Assembly (NCBI GenBank): GCA_015680685.1
Contig: MNCI01005245.1
Coordinates: 241,935 to 305,934 of the forward strand
Direction: 5' to 3'
DNA: 64,000 nt
Source: Gnetum montanum
Lineage: Eukaryota > Streptophyta > Gnetopsida > Gnetales > Gnetaceae
Part shown: positions 22,153 to 34,127 of the stretch, in pieces
How the letters are laid out: each line of letters begins with the position of its first letter
Numbering within the stretch: position 1 is the stretch's first letter
Notes under the pieces: generated by a model
The model's input: only the letters and a program-made list of their open reading frames with translations
Databases searched by the model: none
What the model was told of the DNA's origin: nothing
Made by a program: the position numbers and the translations under genes

Positions 22153-24565
22153 TAAATTTCAGTAGATTTGATATAATTGAAATATGACTATTATAAATAT
22201 GTTCAATGTATTCAAAATTTTACCAAGAATACTTGGTAATTTTCTTAATGATGTTTTCAAAACTCATAGCATGTACATTTCCACTATGCAATAGATCAAT
22301 AGGATCCATGAATGTAATAAAATTTTAGTTTCAATTTCATAATACAGCATATAATACAAAATTCATTTTCGTCAACATTCATGAATTGATCTGGTTTCTA
22401 ATGTTCCTTCAATAGATTTATCCGGTTCTAACTTAACGTATACCAATAATGTGTTCCCATACAATTTTACATGGTTTTGTCTATATTTCATAACCTCTTT
22501 TACCAGTTCTCCTCCTAAGAACACTTTAAATCCACAGGTTGAAAGGCATTTTTCCTTATTCTCCATATGGGAATCATGATCTTTCCTTTAAATTATCTAT
22601 TTGAAGTGATCATCACATCTTCAACTTCTATAGTTGAAAGGACTCAACTCCAAAATATCCTTTTTGTACATCCATGGTGTAACATTATAATCCCCCACAT
22701 ATTGATGTACTTAAATTATGTTCTTCATCTATTGGTCTTACCAGTTAGATAATTCATATCCACATTAGTTGTTCATGGATGAATCTCCATTCGTCTATTA
22801 TCCTCATGTACTGTTTTCAATGTGTGAGAGATGATTTCAGATAATTCACTCTCCTAAACTTTATTTCTTCACTCTTCTTTTTCTTGATGTCTTTACTCAA
22901 GTCTCCTTCTTAGAACTTCTCCATATTATTTCAACTCTTAGGTTCCATTAATATAGGTGGTTTATTAACCTTATGAACTGATATCAATTGCATCTCCACT
23001 GGGTCTTCTCATAATTATTTTTGTTAGGTTCATTCTACATAGTGTTGCTACATCACATACGAATGCCTTTGAAAGCGAGTGAGTATTTCACAAATTACTT
23101 CCTAAAACTCCCCTTCAATCTCAAGGATGTTTTCATGTGACTTTATATAATGATTTTGTAGTTTGTGGTTCAAATTCACCACACCTCCCCTTCACTCACA
23201 AGGGATCATTTTACAAAAGATCAAAAACCAGTTAAAACAAATAGCCAATCTTTATTTATATGTAAAACAGATTACATCATATTCTAAAGTTATTCAGTTA
23301 TGCAGTGATTATATTGAAAAGTCGAACTTAGAGATCACATCATCAATGGAAACATTAGTGAGATCGTTAGTGCCTTCAATAATGAAATGTCCATGGCAGC
23401 ACTTTTACAATGGTTGGAGCAGATTGATCCATAGACGGTTCAATTATTGACTCTTCAACATGTTCACTTGCAAGTACATTTTCTGGGACAGGACCTGTAT
23501 TTATGGTTGTAGTTGTATTACACCAGACTTATCTGTTTCATATTGTTAAATTTTGGTTTTTAATTCATGTATCTCTTTATGAGGCTGAATGCTTGGCCCA
23601 CAAAAACAGGTCCCAGGAGGGTTGGTAGATGAGTGAATGCCTAACCTCTTTTCAAGTGACTACACCCATGCTGAATATCCAAGCCTTACAATCTAAGAAA
23701 CAAGCACCTTACCACCACTCCAAATTCCATCAAAGTTTAACCATTTTCCAAAGCATCTCTTATGAACAACAATAAAATCATGTATAAATGAAGCATTTAA
23801 CCTTGCTACATACTCCAAAGCTTCTTATCCTTGTTTCTATAAGCTGCATGGAGTTTCTTCACATTTTCCATCATAACTTCACATTCACTTTTCAATTCCT
23901 TGGCAACCATAGAAACATCATTAACAAATCCTTGATATTTCTATTCATGACTCTTTTCTACTCCCAATGATTGTTTGAGTTCTTCATTTTTTTCTTTTTT
24001 TTCTTTTTTGTCTTTTTGCACTCTTTTCTAAAGTATCCATCGATTTAATGTGTCTCGCCACAGTACTCCTCCTTGAAGCTTCTCATATTCTGTAGCCAGG
24101 TCCAATTTTCCTTCTACAGCCCTTTCAAAGGTTTCAAAGTTATTTTCAGTAACCATCTTCTCACATCTAGCACTCTTGGCTATCCTAATCCACTCAGTCA
24201 AAAGGTCTTTCAGCATACTGAATTTTCTTTTGGAGAGATGATATTTCCTTACTTTGCTTATCAAATTTAGCTGTCAACTTCATCATTCTAGCATAATCCA
24301 GCATCACTTTCACACCCTTGCTAATAAAGTATCTAATAATATCATTGTGATTTTATGTTACTTTAGTATTCAAATATTGTACTGGCATCTGAAGTAATCC
24401 TTCTGGATACTTCTTCTATTCTTGAGCGAATTGATTCTACACTTTTTGATTTACCCTCAACTCTTTTTCTTGTGGGATCTAAATTTCTTGAAAATATTAC
24501 AGTAATATCATGTTGCTTGCTAAAATTTACCATCTCTTGTATATTTTCTTCCTTCCATTGGAAGT
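22153..24565. other. Decayed repeat region, no gene assigned
   Basis: AT-rich. On the minus strand 24264-24028 encodes a charged helical segment (LLTEWIRIAKSARCEKMV, VEGKLDLATEYEKLQGG) and short pieces continue to about 22370 with many stops. It may be an old coiled-coil transposon protein; I do not recognise it. A SINE-like repeat lies at 23605-23725. Confidence 0.35.
23605..23725 (-). repeat. tRNA-derived SINE-like repeat, copy 1
   Basis: Minus strand: GGAGTGGTGGTAAGGTGCTT (A-box-like) and a shared end of AAGAGGTTAGGCATTCACTC followed by a CCAACCCTCC block. The same order is found at 40.9 and 43.1 kb. The B box is decayed here. Confidence 0.55.
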
Positions 24566-25192
24566 TTTCATGACCAAATTCTTTGTGATGTATTGCCTAT
24601 TGATTGTTCAGATTTCATATTTGGTAGACCATAGAATTATAATAACAACGCTATTTTTTATGGTGAAAATAATAGTTGGCCTGTGAGACAAAACAACCAT
24701 AAGTTTAGATTGTTGTCCACTATTATTGACAGTCATGTTGGTAATTTAAATTCTTCATTGATGCTTCCTAGTTGTAAAGAGATCGTAAAGGTGAATCCTA
24801 TTTGTGATGATGAAATTTTCTTTGATGCTGAACAGGATGCATTTGATATAGATGTTGTTACTGATTGTGTGGAGTCTCATATGAATGAGAAAAAGTTTAT
24901 TGGTACTACTGTTCAATCTTGGGTGTTGATAGCAGTAGTATATTTGTTGATGCTTTTGGGCACTTGTGTAAGTGTTCAGCTAAAATTTGTATTGGCAAAG
25001 AGATGCTGGAAGAATAAGGAAGATCAGTTGGCAGCAAGTGGAGAAATGCCATTGCTATTTGGGCATAGGGCAAGGAGGCCTACTCCATGGATTAACACTA
25101 ACAATTATTTTTCCAGATTCTTGTATCACTTTTGTGCAGGTTTGAGTCATATAGGAATGCAAGGAAAGAATTCCAAGGAGACACTCAAATGA
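24566..25192 (+). pseudogene. Ty3/gypsy protease C-terminal remnant with unassigned tail
   Basis: The frame from 24566 reads QILCDVLPIDCSDFIFGRP, one stop, then AIFYGENNSWP and HKFRLLSTI. This matches the end of the chromovirus-type Ty3 protease ('V.CDV.PM....LLGRPW.Y...V.H.G..N.Y.....G..Y.L'). After the stop near 24623-24634 the frame is open from 24683 to 25192. Its later part has a hydrophobic segment (SWVLIAVVYLLMLLGTCV) that could be a membrane helix but is not part of a normal pol. No reverse transcriptase follows. Confidence 0.6.
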
Positions 25193-25379
25193 AGGAAGCA
25201 TGGTGGGGCAGGAGGACAAGCCTCCATGAGCATAGGAAGCTCAAAACCAAAACCTCCAATGATATTCATTCTAATGTTTGTAATGCATTGAGTCATGATT
25301 ATTGTGATGGCCTTGAGTCATGGGGGCATGGTGCCTTCCAGCTTGTGAAAGGTCATGAAGCATGACATTTTTTCAAGGG

Positions 25380-26215
25380 TGGGAGAGCTAGTGTAGGGAC
25401 ACCTCTTTCAATCCCCTTGTTCTACCCTACATGCTATGTGTCTTTTTGTGTTGATTTTGTTTAGGATGATTCTTGGATATTTTTGCATGTTTCAAGGTGT
25501 TTTGGCCTCATTTTGATCAATTTAGGGGGTTCTAGGGTCTATGGGGACTTGTTGGAAGGCATCCAGAGGTTCCAAACATCAAAACAAGCATCTTTGTGTT
25601 TAGCCCTGGCAAGTGAGACGTCTCACCAGAACTTGAGATGTCTCTACTGTGCATGAGACGTCTTGAGCCCAAATGAGACATCTCAGAAAATCAGCAAACA
25701 TCTTGGCCAAGAGCTGGGTTTTTGCATGAGATGTCTTCGCAACATCAAAAATGACCAAAATGGATGAAGAAACTTCCGAAAACGCCCATCCCAATTCAGG
25801 AAACAGCAAAAGCAAGATGGAAACAACCAGGGAGAGGGTGAGCAGACTTGGAAAACAACTAAACAATCTCAAGTTGAGTTGAAGAAAGCTTTCTAGGGTT
25901 CTTATCTTCCAGTTTCTTATAAATATTAATGTAATTCACCATTGTTAGGCCAAAAGTGCCAAACGCCAAAGGCCAAAGGCCAAAGTCCAAAACCATACCA
26001 AGAGCAACATAGAGAGCTCTTGAGGTAGGAGATCTTGTGCAAGAAGAGAGCTTGTGCAAAGAAGTTGAGTAAGAGGCAAGGGAGAGCACTTGAGAGAGGT
26101 TAGGAGAATTTGTTATAAGTGTAGATTCAAACGGATTTTGATTTGGAGTCCCAATGTGTTTTTTATGCACATTTGAAGTGTAGGGCACATTTGAAGTGTA
26201 GGGCATTAGTTGCGA
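25380..26215. repeat. LTR-like repeat with GAGACGTCTC motif cluster
   Basis: Non-coding repeat-like DNA. Between 25615 and 25735 the palindrome-related motif GAGACGTCTC and variants (GAGATGTCTC, GAGACGTCTT, GAGACATCTC) occurs five times. The locus at 48.65-48.81 kb has the same motif. At 26167-26202 an 18-bp unit GCACATTTGAAGTGTAGG is duplicated in tandem. I suspect LTR sequence from a Copia element; ends were not found. Confidence 0.4.
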
Positions 26216-26220
26216 AGGCA

Positions 26221-28597
26221 AAAAAATATAAGCTTATAAAACTAAAATGGTTTTAAAAAATGAGTTTATGAAAATATTCTTTTTTCAAAAAAAAAGTAGA
26301 GTACAAGTGAATCAGGTTTTGCACATGACGTGCTTAACAAAAATGAAAAAAAGTAACGTTTATGCATAAGGCATAAACCGTTGTTTTTTTTTTAAGAAAA
26401 AAAAAAGACCCACCAACTTTGCCATCGCCTACCCATAGAAATTGAAAGTTGTTTTGTTTCTTTTCTGTTTCGTAAAACAGAAACAAGAAGATGAAGGCTA
26501 TTCTCCGTTAGTTTTCTTTCCTTCTTTCTTCCATTTTCCACTCTTTTTCTGAACTTTGAACTTCATGGATGGATTTTTCTTTGCTTTGAACCAAGATTTA
26601 GAATTGCTGCAGCCATATCTACGTAGGTGTAGAACTTGTTTGGAGCAAAATGAAGTTTTGCTGGATTTTGAGGATTTTACGCTTGTTTTGGACTTTCTGC
26701 CGCAACAATATTAATTGGTGGGTTGTCTTAATCTTTTCCCTATATTTGTGTGCTAAATTAGTGTATATGATCATGTGATGTGAGCATGTGGAGCAGATAG
26801 TTAAAAAATTGAGCTGGACATGTTGTTTTGCATATTTCCTAAAAATTTTAGGATTTTGGTTACAAATTGTTTATCAATAAATATGCAATGTATGATATGA
26901 TGTGAACTTGTGGAATATGAAATGTGATGTTGATGAGACTAGCACGGTTGGAATATTATATTTTAGGGGCCTATTGTGGCGTTAGAGTTCTAGGAGTTTC
27001 AATCATCACTAGCTATGATTAAATATTAGTATTTATTATTCTATTAATTAAACTTTGAACGTGCATAACTTTGCTTCAAGGAGTCTGATTTAGGTGAAAT
27101 TAATGTCATTGAGATCATCTTGGGAAGGACTTTCTAATCATTGAATTGGTTTTCCTTTTAGGCATATATTATCTTGGCAATTACAATAGTGGTCATTTTT
27201 ACAGAATTACATGTAGTTTATGAAATGATTGTAGCGCAAAATTTTGTTTGGTCAAGTTGTAGTATTGTTTTCATCAAATGAATGTGACTATTAGATGTGG
27301 ATGTATGTAGTCATATTATGTTTGTTTTGGGTGTGATGTGCTTGCAACATGTGTTGGCTTAAGCTAGCCTAGATTTGTACGTCTTCGCAACAAAAATTCT
27401 ATGGTCATTGGTAGGTGGTGCTAGCATAAGGGTGAGGACCACTTGGTGATGAAGAAACCTAGAGGTAGTTATGGATTGACCCCCATTGTGATGCATCAAT
27501 GAGGCTCCTATCTCAAGCCTCATCTTGAGAGTGGGAGAGCATAGGTGTGTTCATCCCTACGACTGGTACATGGCATAGGTGTGTTTGTCCCTATAGCCAG
27601 ACCTCCAAAAGTCTAGTGGTTGTAGGTCACAAGTTGATAGACCCTAGCACCAGTTGGGTAAATAAAAGACTTGTAGGCAATGGTTGTTTATGAGTACTCA
27701 TGGCAATATTTCACATGCTACACTAAGTATGGGTATGCTAGCGATTACATAGGTTGCATATGTGATAGTATTGGTTTGTGAGTCAAAGTATTGATAATAT
27801 ATATCTTATGATTGATGTATAATTGTGTGATCCATGTGTTGTTTGATGGTATTGAGTGGGTATGATGGCATGGGCATGGGCATGATAGTGGAGTTGCATG
27901 TGATGTGGTGTAACAAATATATGATTGAATATGTCGAATAGTGGTTTTATATGTGATTGTATGATAGCCATCTATTCTCTTTGATAATGATTATGTCAGT
28001 GTTATGTGTGATATGATGTGTGTACATGTGTTGCTTTAAGCATGTGCAAGACTAACAGTTGATGCAAGTTGCCTTGTACCCCACTCCTCTCCTCAAGTGC
28101 AGCACTTGTTAACCATCTAGCAGGGGAAGTGTAAAGGCTTCCCACTCAGTTTTATACTAACTTTATTTAGTTATAGGTGGACACCACAAGAGTACAGACA
28201 AGGACTAAGAGAGAGAGTAGAGGAGGGGAAAATCTTCAGGGATTGGTTAATGTATCTTTCCATGTATAGTAGTATGGACTATTTACATTTGTATGAAACT
28301 CTTTGTACTCTTATATATATGATGATGATGTTTTTGTGTTTTTTTATCTTATGAGAGTAGTGCAAATTTTTTATTTATGTTGAGATATGCAACTTTATAA
28401 ATCGAAATGTATGCTTAGTCTTTGGTTTAGGATAAGTTTTTACGCAGTTTGACCTTCCATAATATATATTGAGTGACTTATTCTTAACGTATTTTTATAC
28501 ATAATTAGTTTTTAGGTTATCATGCTTTTGTTGTGTTATTACTAGCAATCTTAGGCACCACCCTGCCCTAGCTAGGTGCAGTAGGGCGGGGTGTTAC
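26221..28597. repeat. Probable LTR (end GGGCGGGGTGTTACA at 28597)
   Basis: A gene-free stretch ending abruptly in GGGCGGGGTGTTACA exactly where LINE H coding sequence begins. Many plant Ty3 LTRs start or end in TGTAACACCCC/GGGGTGTTACA. I therefore read it as an LTR, most simply on the minus strand, inserted into LINE H. The other end, primer site and duplication were not found, so extent and orientation are uncertain. Confidence 0.4.
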
Positions 28598-28609
28598 AAT
28601 ATCCCTTGA

Positions 28610-30360
28610 GAGGGGATCCTCGAGACGTCCTAAAAATCAGCCAAAACCTCTTGAAGAAGGAGATACGTTCCAAGAGGAAAGAGGAGAAGTACACCTTTTG
28701 AACACATCATGGGATGCTGCAAAAGCAACTAGTGAATGTTCAAGCGAGGCAAGAGGTTGGGGAGTCTCTGGTCCATGAAGAGCAAGAACTCCTACTGGAA
28801 TTACAAATGCTTGATAAGAAGGAAGCTGATTATTGGCGGTAGCATTCTAAAAATAGATGGTTGAAGGACGGGAACAGGCCTACCCATTTCTTCTTCATGA
28901 TGGCTAAGGTAAACAATTTTTCAAAGAAGGTGCCTTGATTAATTCAAGGAGAGGTGGAGCTGGTTCAAGTGCAAGACATTCCGCAACCTTTTCAAGTCTA
29001 TTGGGCCGACATCTAGTGGGGTAGGGATAGGCTTCTCCTATCAGTCCCAGTACAATCCATGCTTACCAAAGATGATAATTGTAGGCTGCTTGCACCTTTC
29101 ACCTAGTGTGAGCTAGAAGATGCCATGGCTAACCTAAAGCCTAGCAAGGCACCAAGCCCCGACGGGTGGCCTATTGAGTTTTTCAAGGAGTTCGTGGACA
29201 TTCTTGGGAGGAATGTGCTTGATGATTTCAATGCCATGGTTAGATGGAGACAAATTTGCCGCAAAATCAATTGTTCTAGATTTGTGCTTATACCGAAGAC
29301 CATGGACCCCTCTGACCCTCCGCAATATCATCCCATTAGGGTGTGCAACACATTGGTCCAGTTATTTATAAAGATGATCATGAGGCGGTTGGCTCCTCTC
29401 ATGCGGGGCTTGTTTGTAATCAGGCAGGCTTTGTAAAAGAGAGATTTATGTAGGACCAAGTGATCCTACTGCAAGAAATTTTGCACTCCCTGCACACAAC
29501 ACACTATCCAGGTATGTGCTTTAAATTGGATATTACTAAAGCTTATGATACCATTAGCTAGGAAGCCATGAGGGAAATTATGACCCGCAAGGGATTTTGT
29601 CTTAGTTTTGTTGATCTCTACATTCACCTGCAATCCTCTGCTACCTACTCTTTTGATTTAGAAGGTAATCTTTGGTGGTGTTCCTCCCCAGGTAGAGGCC
29701 TCAAGTAGGGGGATCCTTTGTCCCCTTATTTGGTTATCATTGTCATGGATACCCTACAAGCATATTACAAAGCAAAGGGAGTTCGTGGGCTACACATCAC
29801 TAGCATTGACTATCTAGCGAAGCATTACGCCAATGATACTATTCCTTTTACCAGGGCCACAGTGCTGCCAACTCTAGCGATGGACAGAGCCCTTAATAGG
29901 ATGGCCCAAGAAATTGGGCTAGAGATCAACAGGGTAAAATGGGCACTATATATGACCAATACATATGGCAGAATTAAGGAGCAAATCACTTGGCTACTAG
30001 GTGATCTACCAGGGATTGAACATGAATCTTATCTTGGGTTCCCTATTTTCGCTTAGTATAGATCGTGTGTGTGGCTCAAGCTAGTTCAACAATTACAACA
30101 ATGAATTGGACCTTGGACGATGTGATTTCTGACCAAAAAGGGGAGAATCCTTCTCGCTACGACAACCCTATCCGCCATTGCCAAATTCATGACATCGATT
30201 GCCTCCCCCACGGAGGACATTGTGGGCAAGGGGGAGGGAAAGGGGATGACCAGATGCACCTGGTGAGTTGGGATACCATGGCCAAGCCTAGGGAGGTGGG
30301 TGGCCTTGGGATTCTCAAGTTTGCGGGCATTGTTCTCATGGGGCAGTAGAAGCTTGCGCA
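28610..30360 (+). pseudogene. LINE H reverse transcriptase
   Basis: Linker helices, then NRWLKDGNRPTHFFFMMAK, LKPSKAPSPDGWPIEFFKEF, CSRFVLIPK, LVQLFIKMIMRRLAPLM, FKLDITKAYDTIS, SSPGRGLK with TAG in place of Gln, GDPLSPYLV, LAKHYANDTIPFTRA and GLEINRVKWAL. The catalytic box (29826-29837) is YAND: the first of the two metal-binding aspartates is Asn (GAT to AAT), so the domain would be inactive even without its stops. Confidence 0.8.
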
Positions 30361-30894
30361 TTGGTTACTCCAAGTGGAGACTGACCAGGCACAAAGGATA
30401 AGAGTTGTGAATAATAAGTACCAACGTTGGATAGCAAGACATCACGATTCACTCATATGGTGTTCCCTATGTCATCATGTCAAGCATATGATGCGCTAGG
30501 GTATGATGGATGAGCTTCCTAGCCTCATCATTAAGCATCAATATTTGACGATCCCAGGCTAGATGTCAATATGGCATGGTAGGCTACCTAATAAGATAAA
30601 GGTCTTTCTTTAGTTGGCGAACCATGCAACTCTCCCAATGTGGGCCAAATTGAACATGGGTTAAACATTGGAGCCACTTTGCATTTCAATGTCCCTTCAC
30701 TACCGCCAGTTGATGGGCTACTAAGATCTCCCCGCCTATCCAACTTGACAGTGACTACAAGGCCATAACAATCCTATGGTGCCTATGGTAGTCCTGTAAT
30801 CATTTAATATTTAGGTAGGTGCCTTTGCCACCGCCTACGTAGGTGGCCGCTAAGGGTGTGAGGTTGTGGAGGGAGGCAACTATCAGCATGGGTA

Positions 30895-32343
30895 CTACAC
30901 TGACCTATGAACCCTCTTATGCCAGGTTTTAGGGGATGCCTGAGCTATGGGACCTTGTTATGCATGTAGGGTGGGCCGACTTTCTCCCACTACTACTGGG
31001 AGACCCTGACTTAGTGGATGGCACATTTTTCACAAATTGGCACATGGAGTCTACTATGTTCCACAATGTTAGGATCAATCTCACTGAGGAGGTGTTGCAA
31101 TGGGTTCTTGGTGTGCAAGTTAGCAGAGAGGTCGTGCTACCCACAGGAAGAGGCCTCCAAGACACAGAGGCTTTCTTACCTAGACCCGTGTCACAAACTA
31201 TGAGCAGGTAGGTGCCCAAGTCTGCGTTGTCTCAGTTTTAGCAGAACACCATTGAGTTCATTGAGCAATTTTTTGTGCAGTTGGGGAACGTGTGGAAGTT
31301 GCAAGGGGTGCACTTCTCATTTTTTAGATGTCTGTGTATGGGATGGACGCTTAACATCCCTAAGTTATTTCTAGCATCCCTAAGGCATACAAGGCCAAGG
31401 AGGCACTTGGGGCTCATTCTTGCCCTATGCAAGGCCGCTATGCCAGCGCCTACACCTCGGGTGCCCGTTAGGCCCTATAACTCGATCTATGTCCGATGAC
31501 AACAAGTAGAGTTGGCATCTAAAGGTCTGGATAATTCGTTTTTGGTTCTATTGAAGCAGGAGAAATTATAGGTTTGGCCACTAGGGGAGGTTCCTGCCTC
31601 TAGGTGGGTTACCTCTTCCGATAGACAGAACCAAGAGAACCAACAGTAGATTATCAACAAGGCCATACAAGAGGTTGCCTAGGGGGTGGTCTTTGAGGAA
31701 CGGTAGGAACAGGAGACCCAACAACAGATGGTCGAGATTGCTATGGAGCACGCTACCCTCAAGGCACGCATGGAGGAGCAATGGATTTGAGAAGCTAAGT
31801 GGCAAGCAAAGGACGAGGCTTTTTAGAGGCAACTGCAATAGATGGAATTTCGTCATTAAGAAATGGTTAAGAAGATTCAACGGTAAAAGGAAATGGAAGA
31901 TATAGCTACTAAGGCCACTTTTGAGGAAGAGCTCCGCAAGGAGCTAAAAGCGGAAATCCAGCAAGAGGAGCTCGATAGACAGGCGTAGGAGCACGAGGAT
32001 GAGACACAGTGGGAGAACAAGTGCATGGAGAACAAACAGCTACAACAACTAGACCATGTGCATGAGCATAATGCTACCACTTGGCTTCGGGAGGGGAAAT
32101 GCCCCTATGTCAGGATGAACATCAATTGGCACTCTTCCTGGCAAGCACTTAGGAGGTTGATCTAGCAATCTTCCGCAAAACTGCATCCTAATGGCAAAGG
32201 GAATGTCACAACCAAGGCATGAAAGGTTGACATGTTCAAGAATTTCTAGCAAGCTACAGCTTTTGTTGATACTAAGGCACATCAGACAATGCTTGACCTC
32301 ATCCACTTGCAACTTTCGTTGGTACGGAGGCTGCAACACATTT
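30895..32343 (+). pseudogene. LINE accessory module, copy H (complete layout, HPD changed to HPN)
   Basis: Starts RLWREATISMGTTLTYEPSY, then MPELWDLVMHVGWADFLPLL, GDPDLVDGTFFTNWHME, LPTGRGLQDTEAFLPRP, EQFFVQLGNVWKLQGVHFSF. A Gln/Glu-rich coiled coil runs from about 31620 to 32050. The J-domain-like segment is at 32085-32343: REGKCPYVRMNINW, LHPNGKG, ATAFVDTKAHQTMLDLIHLQ. HPD is HPN here (32184-32192; GAT to AAT). About a dozen stops, mostly TAG, interrupt it. All three parts stand in the same order and at the same spacing as in copies A and D. Confidence 0.78.
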
Positions 32344-32697
32344 GAGGGGCGTGTTGCTTTTTCTTTTCACTGAACGTTTGCTTTTTGGGTTTGGTCCTGC
32401 TTGGATGACTGGACACATTGTGTTGGTTTTTTTCTTGTTGTTTTTGTCCGAGGGGAGGGGCCTCCATTGTTGGTCTTGATTGGGGACATTCCTTTGATGG
32501 CGGTGGGGTCACAAGTGGGGCCCCTTGACATTGTGCTTGTTTTCCTAGGTCTTGCATTGTTGGGCATGTTGGGGTTAGGGGTTCCTTACACCAATTTTTG
32601 GGCGTAGGTTGCTATCTTTGGGGAGTGGTTTCTCCCCTCTACTCTTGTACATTTACAATGGATTTTTAATACATTACCCAAAATTTTCTTAAAAAAA

Positions 32698-33788
32698 TGT
32701 TCCAATCAAATGGTAAAATTAATAAAGTTATAAAAAATAAGATTGAGGCAAATGGTCAATATGCAGACATACTAGTGGTGTTTTATGTGATAAAAGAATC
32801 TTGATAAGACTAAAATTAAAATTTTATAGAACAATAATTAAGTCGCTATTTTGTATATAGTGTTGAATGTTCGATTATAAAAACTAGAATGAGCTATAAA
32901 TCAATGTGACAGTAATGCAAATGCTTAAATGGTGAATATTCCAGGATGAGACAGATTTCACAATACATATTAGAAGAACACTGGTAGTGGCTTCTAATGT
33001 AGATAAGTTGTAAGAATGGTGTCATGTATGGTTTAACCTTGTTCAATGAGGATCAGGCAATGCACTTCTTAGAAAAGGTTTTCATATCATAGTTCCAAGA
33101 AACTACTCAGAGGAAGAGTAAAAAATACATAGGAAGAAACAGTTAAAGCATATATGAAAATATTCCAAATAGATCAAACCTCAACTTTTGATACAGGTGA
33201 CTAGCAAGAGAAAATTCATGTAGCCCCTTATATTGTTGGGACAAGGCTAAGATGATGATGATATTTGGAATCTTATTAAATCTATAAAGAAAAATATAGT
33301 TTCAACTATTTTTTACAAAATGTTTATACTTCTCGGTACAAATAGCTACGGTGTGTTGAACACAATGGGCATGTAATGGTTTAGCAGTGCAGCCCTCGTA
33401 TGTTCAATGGGAAATGATAGGTTTGATCACACAAACCTCATACAAATGTAGATATTCAAAACGAAAAAAGAAAAAGGGTATCTTGAAGAGAAACCATCAG
33501 CTATATGAACTCCTAAGAATATAGCCAACTAATTTGTACATAAATTTCCCTCATACAAAATTTGAAGTCATAACTTGTTTTCTTACAAACTATTGAACTT
33601 CCAAATTTGCCTCAAACAGAATTTGAAATCATAACTTGGTTTTTTTTTTTTTAATACCACCACTGAACTTACCAATTAAGCTATCATCTCATTGGCAATC
33701 ACAAATCTTATAAATTCTTACAAACCAGAAAATCAACATTATATGACTTATGAGTTAAAGCATTAACAATGAACATTCAAACTCTTAC
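32698..33788. other. AT-rich HisRS intron with an RTE-like 3' tail at 33210-33256
   Basis: On the plus strand ATTCATGTAGCCCCTTATAT, then TGTTGGGACAAGGC and a GATGATGATGAT end, is the 3' tail of an RTE-type LINE. The rest shows no exon, though the missing HisRS exon after 33789 should lie somewhere between here and 18.5 kb. Confidence 0.5.
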
Positions 33789-33918
33789 CTCTATGCCTGG
33801 AATCCCCATTATAACCATATTCCATTGGTAATGTTCTAAACGGCGACCTCTTGACATTCTCTCATAACACCAACATTGCCCTATGGAAAACCACTTAATG
33901 GGAAGAGACAAAGCTTTC
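33789..33918 (-). pseudogene. Histidyl-tRNA synthetase pseudogene, motif 2 exon
   Basis: Minus strand, 130 bp, phase 2-in (completing a Gly codon with the previous exon), borders TTCTCAG and GTAAGAG. It reads KALSLPIKWFSIGQ, CWCYERMSRGRRLEHYQWNM and VIMGIPGIE. This is the class II motif 2 loop of HisRS. In the family the position before Tyr-Glu-Arg is Arg, the fRxE arginine that contacts the ATP phosphate; here it is Cys (TGT, one transition from CGT). The family's Asp after QWNM is Val. There is no stop. With the lesions in the neighbouring exons this indicates loss of function. Confidence 0.85.
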
Positions 33919-34038
33919 CTGAGAAGAGAAATAACTTCTAATGATCCTTAAATCTAGAAATTCCACTTCTCTACAACAGTTTTAAATAAGTCATATTCAA
34001 GTTTTTTGATATGCATGTAAATTTTTAAACATGTTGAC

Positions 34039-34127
34039 CCCTTTTGCATGACCACTCAAGCTAATGATGGTGTTAATTCTGGTCTCAATGCAACTTGACG
34101 ACCACCTTTGTTTTCAAAATTATAAAG
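34039..34127 (-). pseudogene. Histidyl-tRNA synthetase pseudogene, exon with motif LRPELT
   Basis: Minus strand, 89 bp (29 codons plus two bases). It reads LYNFENKGGRQVALRPELT, then PSLA, TGA, VVMQK. It matches the HisRS segment with the ALRPE-T signature. The TGA stands where the family has Arg (SLAR), so it derives from CGA by one C-to-T change at a CG site. The acceptor is ...TAG and the donor GTCAAC; the split Gly codon joins exactly to the exon at 33918. Confidence 0.85.

Larger units (their letters stand above)
28598..32697 (+). mobile_element. LINE copy H, 5'-truncated
   Basis: Holds the linker, reverse transcriptase, a badly decayed zf-RVT region and the complete accessory module. 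It ends in a 3' untranslated tail and A-run at about 32690-32697. The 5' half is missing at the LTR-like border 28597. This copy is more AT-rich and older-looking than copies C and D. Confidence 0.78.

Noticed and set aside
23160-23190. GTGGTTCAAATTCACC as a tRNA B box with a tRNA gene
   Set aside because: No matching acceptor stem, A box or anticodon arm could be laid out around it.
25600-26221. Minus-strand frames of 90 and 120 codons as host genes
   Set aside because: No recognisable domain; they lie in repeat-like DNA with tandem GGCCAAA and 18-bp duplications.
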